Positions 28,500 to 37,980 are shown, counted from the stretch's first letter. The stretch is DNA of 64,000 nt from Nitratireductor sp. (GCA_017854535.1 JAFMHL010000012.1:17763-81762); one strand, 5' to 3'. Program-made: numbers and translations. Notes: a model not told the origin generated them from the letters alone.

Positions 28500-29807
28500 T
28501 CAAGCTTCACCAAATACGCGGCGGAAAATCGTATCCACATGTTTGGTGTGGTAATCGAGATTGAATTTATCGCGGATTTGCTCCTCGCTCAGATGCTCAA
28601 GAACCTCTTTGTCCGCCAGCAGTTCCTCAAGGAAATCTTTTCCCTGTTCCCAAACCTTCATGGCATTGCGCTGCACCAAACGATAGGAATCTTCTCTAGA
28701 CGCGCCAGCTTGGGTTAGGGCCAACAATACCCGTTGGGAATGAATGAGGCCGCGGAACTTGTTCATGTTGTTGATCATGTTTTCTGGATAGACCAACAGT
28801 TTTTCAATGACGCCAGTCAGGCGCACCAGCGCAAAGTCCAGTGTGATGGTTGAGTCTGGGCCGATCATACGTTCCACAGAAGAGTGTGAAATATCGCGCT
28901 CATGCCAAAGGGCTACATTTTCCATCGCAGGAACTGCAGCCATGCGCACAATTCTCGCTAAGCCAGTCAGGTTTTCAGTTAGGACCGGGTTACGTTTATG
29001 TGGCATTGCCGAAGAGCCTTTTTGACCCGGAGCAAAATACTCTTCAGCCTCTAAAACTTCAGTCCTTTGCAGATGACGGATTTCAGTCGCGAGGCGTTCG
29101 ATGGACGATGCAATAACGCCAAGGGTCACGAAATACATAGCGTGGCGATCACGGGGGATAACTTGCGTTGAAACGGGCTCTGCTTCCAGACCCAGTTTGT
29201 TTGCCACGTGTTCTTCGACTGATGGATCGATATTGGCAAAGGTTCCAACGGCGCCTGATATGGCGCAAGTGGCGATTTCCTTGCGTGCGTTAACAAGGCG
29301 CTCGCGGCATCGGGTGAATTCGGCATAGGCCTGGGCCAATTTGACACCAAAGGTTGTTGGTTCGGCATGGATGCCATGAGAACGGCCAATAGTAATGGTG
29401 TCTTTGTGTTCGAAGGCGCGTTTTTTCAGCGCTGCCAGCAATTTTTCCATATCCGCTAAAAGCAAATCGGTTGCTTTGACCAATTGAACATTAAAACAAG
29501 TGTCCAGAACGTCTGAAGAAGTCATACCTTGGTGGACGAAGCGGGCCTCTGGCCCTACGATCTCTGATAAATGGGTAAGAAATGCAATCACATCATGTTT
29601 GGTAACCGCTTCGATCTCGTCGATACGCGCAACGTCAAATTCAACGTCTTTGGCTTTTTCCCAGATTGTCCTAGCTGCTTCTTTTGGAATAACGCCTAGT
29701 TCCGCCAGCGCATCGCCCGCATGGGCCTCGATTTCAAACCAGATGCGGAATTTAGTCTCAGGCGACCAGATGGAGACCATTTCCGGGCGGGAATAGCGAG
29801 GGATCAT
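28500..29807 (-). CDS. purB: Adenylosuccinate lyase
   Basis: It cleaves SAICAR and adenylosuccinate, releasing fumarate in two steps of purine synthesis. The protein has 435 residues: MIPRYSRPEMVSIWSPETK at the start, MTSSDVLDT, GRSHGIHAEPTTFG with the catalytic His, and the fumarase/aspartase signature GSSAMPHKRNP. The ATG at 29807 has an AAGGA site 8 nt upstream and gives the usual N-terminus. It stands apart from the purCSQL cluster and has its own terminator. Confidence 0.97.
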   Translation of the reverse strand: MIPRYSRPEMVSIWSPETKFRIWFEIEAHAGDALAELGVIPKEAARTIWEKAKDVEFDVARIDEIEAVTKHDVIAFLTHLSEIVGPEARFVHQGMTSSDVLDTCFNVQLVKATDLLLADMEKLLAALKKRAFEHKDTITIGRSHGIHAEPTTFGVKLAQAYAEFTRCRERLVNARKEIATCAISGAVGTFANIDPSVEEHVANKLGLEAEPVSTQVIPRDRHAMYFVTLGVIASSIERLATEIRHLQRTEVLEAEEYFAPGQKGSSAMPHKRNPVLTENLTGLARIVRMAAVPAMENVALWHERDISHSSVERMIGPDSTITLDFALVRLTGVIEKLLVYPENMINNMNKFRGLIHSQRVLLALTQAGASREDSYRLVQRNAMKVWEQGKDFLEELLADKEVLEHLSEEQIRDKFNLDYHTKHVDTIFRRVFGEA

Positions 29808-29925
29808 TGAAGCGTCCTTTGTCACAATAATTTGGTTGATGTCTGGCTACCAGCTTGGACATGGGGTTTCAACCGCTGGAGAGGGCTGCATCAGCGTTTC
29901 CCCCAGTCTTTCATTTGAACGTAGA

Positions 29926-30657
29926 TTATTGAATGGACATTCGCGTTGTTACAGCCAGATAACGCCCGTCGGGGCCTTCGAAACCAAAAGTTTCGTAAAG
30001 GATCAATAATGCGATGATTAATTCATTTCCGCCAGCGGGTCGGTAGGTCACAATATCTGCAAAACGATAGGATGTGGGACAGCCTCTGCTTTGGGGAACC
30101 GCTGTGTCTTCATGTAGCAATTTGGTTGTCTTTCCAGCCTCTTTGAATATCTGGCTTACTCGAAATCCTTTTGTTCCTCCCAGATCAGCGCAAAGTCCTT
30201 CGCTGAAAAAGTCTAATTCTTCCAAGCGAAATTCAATTCTATCATTGGTAGGAGGATTGAACGCCCAAGGCCTTGCTTCCATTCGATGCGGGTTATCGAC
30301 GACTTCAAGCGGCGTATTGGTTGCGTTGATGATGCCTGCTTCAGAAATCTGTGAAAGCGTATTGCCTGACATTTCGCGAGCCAAATCGCGGGCGTCTTGT
30401 ACGGATGAATCTTCATTTTCGATGCGCGCGCGAAAAGGCGATCCGCTGATCCAATTGTCGGTTCGGGTATCGATTACGTAAATCGTGGAATAAGGAAAGC
30501 CGGAACCGTCTTGTATGCCGAATTCTTCGAAGGCGAATTGGTTGCCATCGACAGAAAAGCCGATAATCGCACGGGTTGCGAAATCTCCTGCATTTGCCGG
30601 AGTGATGGCCATGGAGAACCAGAGAAATATCGCGCTTATTAAATATAAATTGTCCAC
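29926..30657 (-). CDS. DUF2259 predicted secreted protein
   Basis: The protein has 243 residues. The signal peptide ends near ANAGDFA. The mature part starts with FSVDGNQFAFEEFGIQDGSG and PYSTIYVIDTRTDNW, which is the signature of DUF2259/COG5497 proteins of alphaproteobacteria. The function is unknown. The GTG start has an AAGGAGA site 6 nt upstream, which fixes it. It lies downstream of the P1 peptidase on the same strand with a 23-bp gap, so it is probably cotranscribed with the peptidase and the substrate-binding protein. Confidence 0.82.
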   Translation of the reverse strand: MDNLYLISAIFLWFSMAITPANAGDFATRAIIGFSVDGNQFAFEEFGIQDGSGFPYSTIYVIDTRTDNWISGSPFRARIENEDSSVQDARDLAREMSGNTLSQISEAGIINATNTPLEVVDNPHRMEARPWAFNPPTNDRIEFRLEELDFFSEGLCADLGGTKGFRVSQIFKEAGKTTKLLHEDTAVPQSRGCPTSYRFADIVTYRPAGGNELIIALLILYETFGFEGPDGRYLAVTTRMSIQ

Positions 30658-30680
30658 CCTGAATCTCCTTGCTTTGAGGC

Positions 30681-31688
30681 CTAGCCTTTACCGAATTTTT
30701 GCTTCCAACTTGGGAAATTCGGATCATCGCTGTCGCTTGCTTCATAGATGCCTCGTGCGATTGCCCTAGACATAGTAGATGATGCGAGGGCGCAAAGGTC
30801 TATCCATTCATTCATGTTTTTTGGGCGAGGTTTTGTTCCTGTGGAAATTGCAAAAACCATGTCACCATCCAAGGGCGTATGGGCTGGCCAAAGGGCCCGC
30901 GCAAAACCATCATGCGCCACAACGGCAAGGCGCTTTGCTTCTGCTTTCGTCAAGGCCATATCCGTTGCGATAACTGCGACGGTGGTATTGGTTCCTGCCT
31001 GCAGGTGATCGCGAAATTTGATGTGCAGACCATCGGCATTTTTGGGCATGGGGTGCGGATAGCCAAGCCCGCCAAACTCCTTGTTTTGTTCAAAGGCTGC
31101 TGCGTGGAAATGGCCTGTATCGTCGATGATCGGGCTGCCCAGAGCGTTTACAGCAACCAAGGCGCCAATGGTTGCGCCATTGTCTAATTTGGCTGAGGCC
31201 GACCCTAGTCCGCCGCGAAGCCCTGCCACCAATGCGCCATAACCTGCACCTGTTGACCCGATATCGAATTGTTTGCTAGCAGATTTCGCAGCCTCATATC
31301 CAAGGTCACGATAGGGCGAATAATCCTTCCAATCCTTGTCGCCACCATTGATCAAATCAAACAGTATCGCGCCAGGAACTATTGGGATTTTATGGGGGCC
31401 GATTTCAAAACCCTTGCCTTGATCTTGAAGAACTTTTTGTATGCCAGCTGCCGCATCTAAGCCGAAGGCGGATCCACCAGATAAAAACAGGCCGTGAATT
31501 TCTTCGACGGTGTTTTCCGGTGACAATAGATCGGTTTCGCGTGTGCCGGGTGCTCCGCCCATAACATGACAAGAAGCAATGGTTGGCGTTTCGAACAAAA
31601 GGGCAGTTACACCTGTTCTAACGGATTGATCTTCCGCGTTGCCAACCAGAACGCCATTCACATCGGTAATCAGATTTCTCGTTGTCAT
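30681..31688 (-). CDS. P1-family (S58) peptidase, DmpA-like
   Basis: It is an N-terminal-nucleophile aminopeptidase/amidase of the DmpA/BapA/NylC type, 335 residues. TDVNGVLVGNAED opens the protein, SCHVMGGAPGTRETDLLSP is a family hallmark, and LSGGSAFGLDAAAG follows. The self-cleaving region is probably around GLRGGLGSASAKL, before IGALVAVNALGSP. These enzymes process into two chains and hydrolyse small peptides, D-amino-acid amides or beta-peptides. The start overlaps the stop of the substrate-binding protein by 4 bp, so the pair is coupled. A link between uptake of a peptide-like compound and its cleavage is inference. Confidence 0.9.
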   Translation of the reverse strand: MTTRNLITDVNGVLVGNAEDQSVRTGVTALLFETPTIASCHVMGGAPGTRETDLLSPENTVEEIHGLFLSGGSAFGLDAAAGIQKVLQDQGKGFEIGPHKIPIVPGAILFDLINGGDKDWKDYSPYRDLGYEAAKSASKQFDIGSTGAGYGALVAGLRGGLGSASAKLDNGATIGALVAVNALGSPIIDDTGHFHAAAFEQNKEFGGLGYPHPMPKNADGLHIKFRDHLQAGTNTTVAVIATDMALTKAEAKRLAVVAHDGFARALWPAHTPLDGDMVFAISTGTKPRPKNMNEWIDLCALASSTMSRAIARGIYEASDSDDPNFPSWKQKFGKG

Positions 31689-32794
31689 TGGGTAACCTGT
31701 TTAAAGTCAGAGCCAGTCCATACATACAGATCATATTGCTGGGCGGTGTTTCGGCCATCAGATGAAAAACTAACTGGGCCAAGTAAGGTCTCAAACGTTT
31801 TTTCAGCTAGATTGCTTGTGGTTTTTTCAGGACTATCCGCGAATGCGCCAAAGGCCACCTGTATTGATTGGAAACCCGCAAGCACAGAAATTTCTGGTTG
31901 AATTTTATTGTCTTCCAATAGGATTTTCATTTCCTCTGACAGTTGAAGATCAACCGAGGATTTCTCGACAATAGCTTGAAGCCCCGGAGGAGGCAGAATG
32001 TCCTGATCAAGATAAGGCATGATGGATAAAATCTCTCCTCCAGCAATTTCCAAATCGATATTCAATTCATTGGCGTTATTGGCGATCATCGCCACATCTT
32101 CTGCCGATGCTCCAACAAAAACATGGGTAATACCTGCACGGCGTAATCGACGTATCAAACGGGCTTGCGTGGATTGAGTAGGGCGGAAATTATCCTGAAA
32201 CTGAGAAGGCAGCCCTTTTTCTTCCATAACGGCTCTAAAAGCGTCAGCAAGATTGCGCCCATAAACGGTTCCATCATCAACAATTGCATAGGCTTTTCCG
32301 GCCCAAGCATCGCCAAATATTTTGCCTGCAAACAAAGACGCGTCGCTATCGCCCGGAGATAATCGCCATATATTCCATGATTCCCGTACTCGATCTTTGA
32401 TCAGGCGTTCAGAACGTGCTCCAGCTACTAATATTGGAATTGAGGTAGTGGCGTAGGCGCTTGCGACAACAGTAGCGGCCTCGTTGCATAAAAGACCAGT
32501 AACCAAGTCAACGCCGGACTTGATCAAATCAGATGCGGCCAAATTCGCAAGCTCCGTGTCACAGCCGTCATCCACGATGACCAAATTGATTTTCTCTCCA
32601 GATGTGCGTTCGATTTCGCTGATCGCCAGTTTTGCGCCGATTAGATACTGCCTTGCCAAGACTTCTGCAGTGCCTGTTAATGGCAAGGAAAGGCCTATCT
32701 TCTTTTCGGCCTTGGCAGGTGGAGCGGAAATTGCCAGCAGGGAAAAGGCAGCTATCAGCAATGAAAAGATTTGAAGGCTTCGCCGAAAGTCCAT
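31685..32794 (-). CDS. Periplasmic substrate-binding protein, branched-chain amino-acid/Leu-Ile-Val type
   Basis: The protein has 369 residues. The signal peptide (IFSLLIAAFSLLAISAPPAKA) is followed by a type I periplasmic binding fold: KKIGLSLPLTGTAEVLARQ, IVDDGCDTELANLAA, VTGLLCNEAATVVA and AYAIVDDGTVYGRNLA. The ligand is unknown. No ABC permease or ATPase gene lies nearby; instead it is translationally coupled to a P1 peptidase gene. It could feed a transporter elsewhere or act as a sensor. It is divergent from the cox accessory genes, with a palindromic site between. Confidence 0.85.
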   Translation of the reverse strand: MDFRRSLQIFSLLIAAFSLLAISAPPAKAEKKIGLSLPLTGTAEVLARQYLIGAKLAISEIERTSGEKINLVIVDDGCDTELANLAASDLIKSGVDLVTGLLCNEAATVVASAYATTSIPILVAGARSERLIKDRVRESWNIWRLSPGDSDASLFAGKIFGDAWAGKAYAIVDDGTVYGRNLADAFRAVMEEKGLPSQFQDNFRPTQSTQARLIRRLRRAGITHVFVGASAEDVAMIANNANELNIDLEIAGGEILSIMPYLDQDILPPPGLQAIVEKSSVDLQLSEEMKILLEDNKIQPEISVLAGFQSIQVAFGAFADSPEKTTSNLAEKTFETLLGPVSFSSDGRNTAQQYDLYVWTGSDFKQVTQ

Positions 32795-32885
32795 CTATTT
32801 GGCCCAATACTGCTTAAAGGATTCATATTGTGGAAAGCTAAGCTACTAACAGGCTTCTGTAAATCCGAACACAGCCATTGCATTT

Positions 32886-32899
32886 ATACCAGTCGGTAT
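32886..32899. promoter_or_regulatory. Candidate TetR-type operator between the binding protein and coxD genes
   Basis: ATACC-AGTC-GGTAT is a perfect 5+5 inverted repeat in the 188-bp divergent spacer. ATACCnnnnGGTAT is typical of TetR-family operators. No TetR gene is in the window. Confidence 0.5.
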
Positions 32900-32982
32900 T
32901 AGGTTGGTTGAGTGTATGCGGGATTTCAATAATGGTGATATTCCCGTGGTTTTGGCTCCAAAAGACTTTCAGGCAGAAAAAT

Positions 32983-33894
32983 ATGAAGTTTCCCTCCAGT
33001 ATTGATGAAACCGAAGCCATCTTGGAACAGGGTGGATATGTTGCCGATCGTTCATTGGCAACGGTATTGTATCTCTCGCTGAAGATGAAAAGACCGCTTT
33101 TTCTTGAAGGGGAAGCGGGCGTGGGCAAAACTGAAATCGCCAAGGTGCTGAGCCAACAACTAGATCGGCCGCTTATTCGGCTTCAATGTTATGAAGGTCT
33201 TGATATTTCCTCAGCAGTTTATGAGTGGAATTATGCTGCGCAGATGGTTGAAATCAGAATGCGCGAAGCCTCAGGCGACACGAATAAAGGCGAAATGGAA
33301 AAGGGCGTTTTTGCTGATCGTTTTCTAATCCGCAGACCGCTTTTGCAGGCGCTTGAGGGAAAAGCTGGCAAAGCACCAATCTTGTTGATTGATGAACTAG
33401 ATAGAACCGATGAAGCCTTTGAAGCGTTCTTGCTCGAAATTCTATCTGATTTCCAGGTCACCATTCCAGAACTGGGAACGATAAAGGCTAAAGAGCCACC
33501 GATTGTTATCGTGACCACCAATAGAACCCGCGAAATCCACGATGCTTTGAAGCGCCGCTGTTTGTATCATTGGGTTGATTACCCCGATGCAGAGCGGGAA
33601 ATGGCGATTTTGAAAGTCAAAGTGCCAAAGGCTGGCGATGCTTTGTCCAAAGAAATTGTAGCTTACATACAAAAGCTCCGCGAAATGGATTTGTTTAAAA
33701 ATCCGGGCGTGGCAGAAACTTTGGATTGGGCCTCTGCTTTGATTGAGTTGGATAAGTTGGCGCTTGATCCGCAAACCGTTTCGGACACGATTGGCGTGTT
33801 GCTAAAATATCAGGACGACATTGCGCGCATACAATCAAGCGAGGGTAAGCAAATGCTGGACGAAGTGAAAGCCAATTTGAAGGCTGCGGAGTAA
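32983..33894 (+). CDS. coxD: CoxD-like MoxR-type AAA+ ATPase
   Basis: It is a 303-residue AAA+ chaperone. Walker A is GEAGVGKT (residues 43-50), Walker B ILLIDELDR, sensor VVTTNRTREIHDALKRR, and YHWVDYP is typical of CoxD. In Oligotropha, CoxD helps insert sulfur into the [CuSMoO2] site of CO dehydrogenase; homologues serve other molybdenum hydroxylases. The ATG at 32983 begins MKFPSSIDETEAILEQGGYV, the family start. The frame is open further upstream, but that stretch is unrelated. It is followed 3 bp later by coxE. Confidence 0.92.
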   Translation: MKFPSSIDETEAILEQGGYVADRSLATVLYLSLKMKRPLFLEGEAGVGKTEIAKVLSQQLDRPLIRLQCYEGLDISSAVYEWNYAAQMVEIRMREASGDTNKGEMEKGVFADRFLIRRPLLQALEGKAGKAPILLIDELDRTDEAFEAFLLEILSDFQVTIPELGTIKAKEPPIVIVTTNRTREIHDALKRRCLYHWVDYPDAEREMAILKVKVPKAGDALSKEIVAYIQKLREMDLFKNPGVAETLDWASALIELDKLALDPQTVSDTIGVLLKYQDDIARIQSSEGKQMLDEVKANLKAAE

Positions 33895-33897
33895 GCC

Positions 33898-35154
33898 TTG
33901 CCAGATAACGTGACTAATCTGGATCAACTTGATATGCCCAAAGCGGTTGTTTCAGGGCGTTTGCCTGACAATATCTTGTATTTCGCGAGAACCTTGAGGG
34001 GCGCTGGTATGCGGATTGGCCCTGCAAGCACGGTGGACGCGGTTCGTGCCGTTGAGATGGCGGGAATTACAAACCGCGATGATTTTTACTGGATATTGCA
34101 TACGATTTTTGTAACCCGCCGCGAAGACCACGCTGTCTTTGACGAAGCATTTCGATTGTTTTGGCGCTCGCGCGATCTGGTTGAAAAAATGATCCAGATG
34201 TTTTCGCCAATGATGCCTGACAGGGAAGCGACGCCAGAGAAAAAGGCCGGGCAGGCGCGGGTGTCTGAATCGATGTTTTCTGGTCAAGAGAATAAGAAAG
34301 AAGTTGATAAGCCAGAAATTGAAATTGATGCCTTGATGAGCGCATCAGGCAAAGAGGTATTGCGGAAAAAAGACTTCGCTCAGATGAGCGTTGCAGAATT
34401 GGCTCAATCAAGATTAGCTATGAGCAAGCTGGTTCTGCCCATTCAACAGGTGCGCACGAGACGTTTTAAATCGGTCAATCGGATTGCCAGAATTGATCCG
34501 CGCCGAACCTTGTCCGCTTCGCTTAGAACTGGAGGCGATTTGGTGCTTCCGAAGTTTCGAAAGCAAAAGGAAATCTATCCGCCGATTGTAGTTCTGGCAG
34601 ATATTTCTGGCTCCATGGCGAATTATTCTCGAACCTTTTTGCACTTTCTGCATGCGCTGAGTAGCAGCAGACAAAAAGTTCATACATTCCTTTTTGGTAC
34701 AAGGCTTACCAATGTTACCCGTCAATTACGCCATAAAGACCCTGATCAGGCTTTGGCGGATTGTACTGACCGCGTGGAAGACTGGTCCGGTGGCACAAGA
34801 ATAGGAACAACCTTTCACGAGTTTAACAAAAAATGGTCGCGCCGGGTTTTGGGGCAGGGCGCAATTGTTTTGCTTATTACTGATGGTCTTGAGCGCGATA
34901 GTGATGATTTGTTAGAGCGGGAAATGGATAGACTGCATCGCTCTTGCCGACGCTTGATCTGGCTAAATCCATTGCTGAGGTTTGACGGGTTCCAAGCAAA
35001 GGCCAAAGGCATTCGAACAATGTTGCCACATGTGGACGAGTTTCGCGCTGTGCACTCTTTGGATGCTTTGTCGGAGCTTTGTTTGGCGCTTTCCAAGCCT
35101 GCAACACGTGAAAACGACCCGCGCATATGGCTTGAAGAAATGGGTGTTAAGTGA
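33898..35154 (+). CDS. coxE: CoxE-like von Willebrand factor A protein
   Basis: The protein has 418 residues. The N-terminal helical region includes AGMRIGPASTVDAV and FYWILHTIFVTRREDH. A C-terminal VWA domain has the metal-ion-dependent adhesion motif DISGS at 235-239 and later TDGLERD. MoxR-VWA pairs act as metal-insertion or remodelling machines. CoxE works with CoxD. The TTG start at 33898 is fixed by a GGAG site 8 nt upstream that overlaps the coxD end. Confidence 0.92.
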   Translation: MPDNVTNLDQLDMPKAVVSGRLPDNILYFARTLRGAGMRIGPASTVDAVRAVEMAGITNRDDFYWILHTIFVTRREDHAVFDEAFRLFWRSRDLVEKMIQMFSPMMPDREATPEKKAGQARVSESMFSGQENKKEVDKPEIEIDALMSASGKEVLRKKDFAQMSVAELAQSRLAMSKLVLPIQQVRTRRFKSVNRIARIDPRRTLSASLRTGGDLVLPKFRKQKEIYPPIVVLADISGSMANYSRTFLHFLHALSSSRQKVHTFLFGTRLTNVTRQLRHKDPDQALADCTDRVEDWSGGTRIGTTFHEFNKKWSRRVLGQGAIVLLITDGLERDSDDLLEREMDRLHRSCRRLIWLNPLLRFDGFQAKAKGIRTMLPHVDEFRAVHSLDALSELCLALSKPATRENDPRIWLEEMGVK

Positions 35155-35200
35155 AACATTCAACTGACTATCAACCATCCGAATTGGGAGTAAAATTTCT

Positions 35201-35533
35201 ATGACTGCCGCATTTCAGAAACTTGGTGATGAATTGGCTGTTGCCGAGGCTTGGATGCTTGTGGGCAAAGAAGTTGTTGTTGCCACTGTTGTTGAAACAT
35301 GGGGTTCAGCTCCAAGACCAGTTGGTTCTCATTTGGTTATTGATCAAGATGGGAATTTTGAAGGGTCTGTTTCTGGTGGCTGTGTAGAAGGATCAGTTAT
35401 CACGGATGCAATGGATGTCTTGAAGTCAGGCGAACCCAAAATGCTTGAATTTGGCGTGGCCGATGAGACTGCGTGGCAAGTCGGATTGTCCTGCGGTGGT
35501 AAAATTCGCGTCTATTTGGAGCGCATAGGCTGA
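35201..35533 (+). CDS. XdhC/CoxI-family protein, N-terminal-domain subunit
   Basis: The protein has 110 residues. It starts with a helix AEAWMLVGKEVVVATVVETWG, then SAPRPVGSHLVI and FEGSVSGGCVEGSVITDA, then LSCGGKIRVYLER. These are the conserved blocks of the XdhC N-terminal domain (PF02625), including two conserved Cys motifs, SGGC and SCGG. XdhC binds the molybdenum cofactor and passes it, after sulfuration, to xanthine-dehydrogenase-type enzymes. Here the N- and C-terminal domains are two genes overlapping by one base. Confidence 0.92.
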   Translation: MTAAFQKLGDELAVAEAWMLVGKEVVVATVVETWGSAPRPVGSHLVIDQDGNFEGSVSGGCVEGSVITDAMDVLKSGEPKMLEFGVADETAWQVGLSCGGKIRVYLERIG

Positions 35534-36249
35534 TGGACCCGCAAAGCCTCAAAGAGTTAAACGCTGCCAAGCGGGCGAGAAAAGCAGTAATTCTGTTGAC
35601 TGAGATCGAGACGGGTCGTGATCGTCTGGTTCTGGAAAGTGATACTGTTTCTGGAGAGTTGGGTGAAGCGATCGCGAAGGCTTTTGGCGATGGTAAGTCG
35701 CGAATGCTGGAGATTGATGGCAGCGAATATTTTCTTAATGTGCATATTCCTGCTCCCAGAATTGTTGTGATAGGCGCTGTCCATATTTCACAGGCGCTTG
35801 CCCAAATTGCAAAAACAGCGGGTTATGATTTGGAAGTGATTGATCCGCGAACTGCTTTTGCCACGCCTGAACGGTTTCAAGGTGTTTCGTTGCATGCAGA
35901 TTGGCCTGAGACTGTTCTGAAGGCACATCCGCTTGATGCTTTTACTGCCCTTGTTGCTGTAACCCATGATCCCAAGATTGACGATTTTCCGATAAAAGCA
36001 GCGTTGGAGAGTAATTGTTTTTATGTTGGTGCTTTGGGTAGTCGTAAAACCCATGCGAAGCGGCTGGAACGGTTGGCTGCTTCAGGCGTTGCGAGCGCTG
36101 AGCTTGATCGAATTTGCGCGCCGATTGGATTGGATATTGGTGCCTCCAGCCCGCAAGAAATTGCTATTGCTATTATGGCTGAAATAATTGGTGCGTTTCG
36201 CAAAAGATCCTTGAAAATGGGTGATAGCAGTGAAGTTGTAGCGTCGTGA
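35533..36249 (+). CDS. XdhC/CoxI-family protein, Rossmann-domain subunit
   Basis: The protein has 238 residues. The C-terminal XdhC domain (PF13478) is a Rossmann fold: RIVVIGAVHISQALAQIAKTAG, EVIDPRTAFATPERF, then FYVGALGSRKTHAKR and ICAPIGLDIGASSPQEIAIAI. It carries the cofactor chaperone function jointly with the preceding small subunit. The ATG overlaps the preceding TGA (TGATG), and its own stop overlaps the next gene (GTGA), so the three genes are tightly coupled. Confidence 0.92.
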   Translation: MDPQSLKELNAAKRARKAVILLTEIETGRDRLVLESDTVSGELGEAIAKAFGDGKSRMLEIDGSEYFLNVHIPAPRIVVIGAVHISQALAQIAKTAGYDLEVIDPRTAFATPERFQGVSLHADWPETVLKAHPLDAFTALVAVTHDPKIDDFPIKAALESNCFYVGALGSRKTHAKRLERLAASGVASAELDRICAPIGLDIGASSPQEIAIAIMAEIIGAFRKRSLKMGDSSEVVAS

Positions 36250-37847
36250 AGTTTGGAAAACTTCCGATAGACCAATGCATTGGAACGGTGCTTGCGCATT
36301 CCTTGAAGCTATCTGATTTCACCATCAAGAAGGGCGCTTTACTTGATGAAGATGTTATTGCGAAACTAACGGCGTCCGGCATATCCGAGTTGATTGTTGC
36401 CCGATTGAATGATGACGATGTCATAGAAGATGAGGCTGCGCGCATCATCGCCGATGCATTAAACATGCGGGGAGTTCATATCAGCGAAGCTGGGACAGGA
36501 CGTGTCAACTTTCACGCAAGCGCCGATGGCGTTTTCACAGTTTCTAAGAAGATTGTGGACGCGATCAATTCTATTGATCCGTCGATTACGTTTGCCACCC
36601 TGCCAAACAATGAAGTTGTCAAAGCAGGGCGGATGGTGGCAACCGTGAAAATTATTCCCTATGCGGTTTCTGCAAACAGTCTGGCATCTGTGAAGCTTCA
36701 AGCATCGTCAGCGCCTGTGATGGCTGTAAACGAGTTTGTGTCGAAGCGGGTTACTGTCATTTCGACCAAGTTGCCCGGGCTGAAAGACAAGGTGATTGAA
36801 AAGACCCTGAAAGTCTTGGGGCAGCGCCTTCAGGTGGCAGAAGCAACGATCGTTGATCACCAGATCATACCGCACACTGAAGCGGCTGTTCAAAGCCAGA
36901 TTCAAAAACAATCCGCGGTTTCCGACATCGTCATTATTTTTGGCGCGTCAGCTATCAGCGACATTGGCGATGTTATCCCCGCAGGTTTGGTTGGCGCAGG
37001 CGGAACGATCACAAGATTTGGAATGCCAGTCGATCCGGGAAATTTGTTGATGCTCGGCAAAATTGGTGGGACGCCTGTAATCGGTGCGCCGGGATGTGCG
37101 CGCTCACCAGCGGAGAACGGATTTGACTTTGTTTTGAATCGCTTATTGGCGGATATTGAAGTGACATCGGATGATATTGCCTCCATGGGCGTTGGAGGGT
37201 TGTTGATGGAGATCGTTTCGCGTCCGCAACCTCGAGAGGTCATCAAACAAGCTGAATTCAATATTGCTGCTTTAGTTTTGGCTGCGGGACAAAGCAGGCG
37301 AATGGGTGACAAAAACAAGCTCACTTTACCTATCAAGGGCAAAGCTATGGTGTGCTATCCTGTTGATGCGGCAAGCGAGGCTGGCATAGCATCGATTTTG
37401 GTTGTTACAGGCCATCAAGAGGGTGAAGTTCGTGAGGCGATTAACAATCCATCTGTTAGTTTTGTTTCTAATGCCAGCTATGCCGAAGGTCTTTCGACGA
37501 GCTTGATAGCTGGCATCCGTCATCTGCTTGACGAAGTTACCCATGCGTTAGTGTTGCTGGGTGATATGCCGGAAATTACGAGTGCGATGGTCTTGCAATT
37601 GTTGGATGTAGCCAGAAAATCTGATCCTTCAACCATCGTTATGGCGACCCATGGGGGGAAACGTGGTAATCCCGTCCTGTGGCCGAGAGTATATTTTGAA
37701 GCTTTGGAAAACATTGCTGGTGACACAGGCGCGCGTCATATCATTGGCCAAAATATTGAACATGTGGTTGAAGTTGAGCTTGGTTCTGCAGCTTCTTTAG
37801 ATATCGACACACCTGAAGCTTTTGAAGCGTTCCAAGCTAAGATTTAG
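36246..37847 (+). CDS. mocA: Fusion of molybdopterin-binding domain and MocA-type cytidylyltransferase
   Basis: The protein has 533 residues. Residues 1 to about 335 form a MoeA/MogA-like molybdopterin-binding module ([22 protein letters not shown], then [17 protein letters not shown]). Residues 340-533 form a nucleotidyltransferase of the MocA/MobA type: [17 protein letters not shown] is the P-loop-like signature, [11 protein letters not shown] the metal site, and RGNPVLWPR the family block. It probably makes molybdopterin cytosine dinucleotide, the cofactor of CO-dehydrogenase and related hydroxylases. The GTG start overlaps the previous stop. Its last 11 bp overlap an opposite-strand DUF2256 gene. 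Confidence 0.9.
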   Translation: MKFGKLPIDQCIGTVLAHSLKLSDFTIKKGALLDEDVIAKLTASGISELIVARLNDDDVIEDEAARIIADALNMRGVHISEAGTGRVNFHASADGVFTVSKKIVDAINSIDPSITFATLPNNEVVKAGRMVATVKIIPYAVSANSLASVKLQASSAPVMAVNEFVSKRVTVISTKLPGLKDKVIEKTLKVLGQRLQVAEATIVDHQIIPHTEAAVQSQIQKQSAVSDIVIIFGASAISDIGDVIPAGLVGAGGTITRFGMPVDPGNLLMLGKIGGTPVIGAPGCARSPAENGFDFVLNRLLADIEVTSDDIASMGVGGLLMEIVSRPQPREVIKQAEFNIAALVLAAGQSRRMGDKNKLTLPIKGKAMVCYPVDAASEAGIASILVVTGHQEGEVREAINNPSVSFVSNASYAEGLSTSLIAGIRHLLDEVTHALVLLGDMPEITSAMVLQLLDVARKSDPSTIVMATHGGKRGNPVLWPRVYFEALENIAGDTGARHIIGQNIEHVVEVELGSAASLDIDTPEAFEAFQAKI

Positions 37848-37980
37848 GATTGCCTTTTGATCGGCATTTTTCTGAGCAATATTTTACGTCATCCCAAACC
37901 TTTTCCCACTTTTTGCGCCAAGTGAATGGTCTTTGGCAAACCGGACATATTTTTTCCGGCAAGTCGGACTTTTTACGCAT
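37837..37980 (-). CDS. DUF2256 small cysteine protein
   Basis: Read directly from the sequence. It is 47 residues: [20 protein letters not shown], then [15 protein letters not shown]. CxxC and CxxxC pairs plus the WRKKW segment are the DUF2256 signature, which suggests one bound zinc. The function is unknown. Its 3' end overlaps the 3' end of the convergent mocA gene by 11 bp. An in-frame TTG at 37989 (giving a PKM extension) is an alternative start. It is on the same strand as radC, 25 bp downstream of it, and could be cotranscribed. Confidence 0.88.
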   Translation of the reverse strand: MRKKSDLPEKICPVCQRPFTWRKKWEKVWDDVKYCSEKCRSKGNPKS

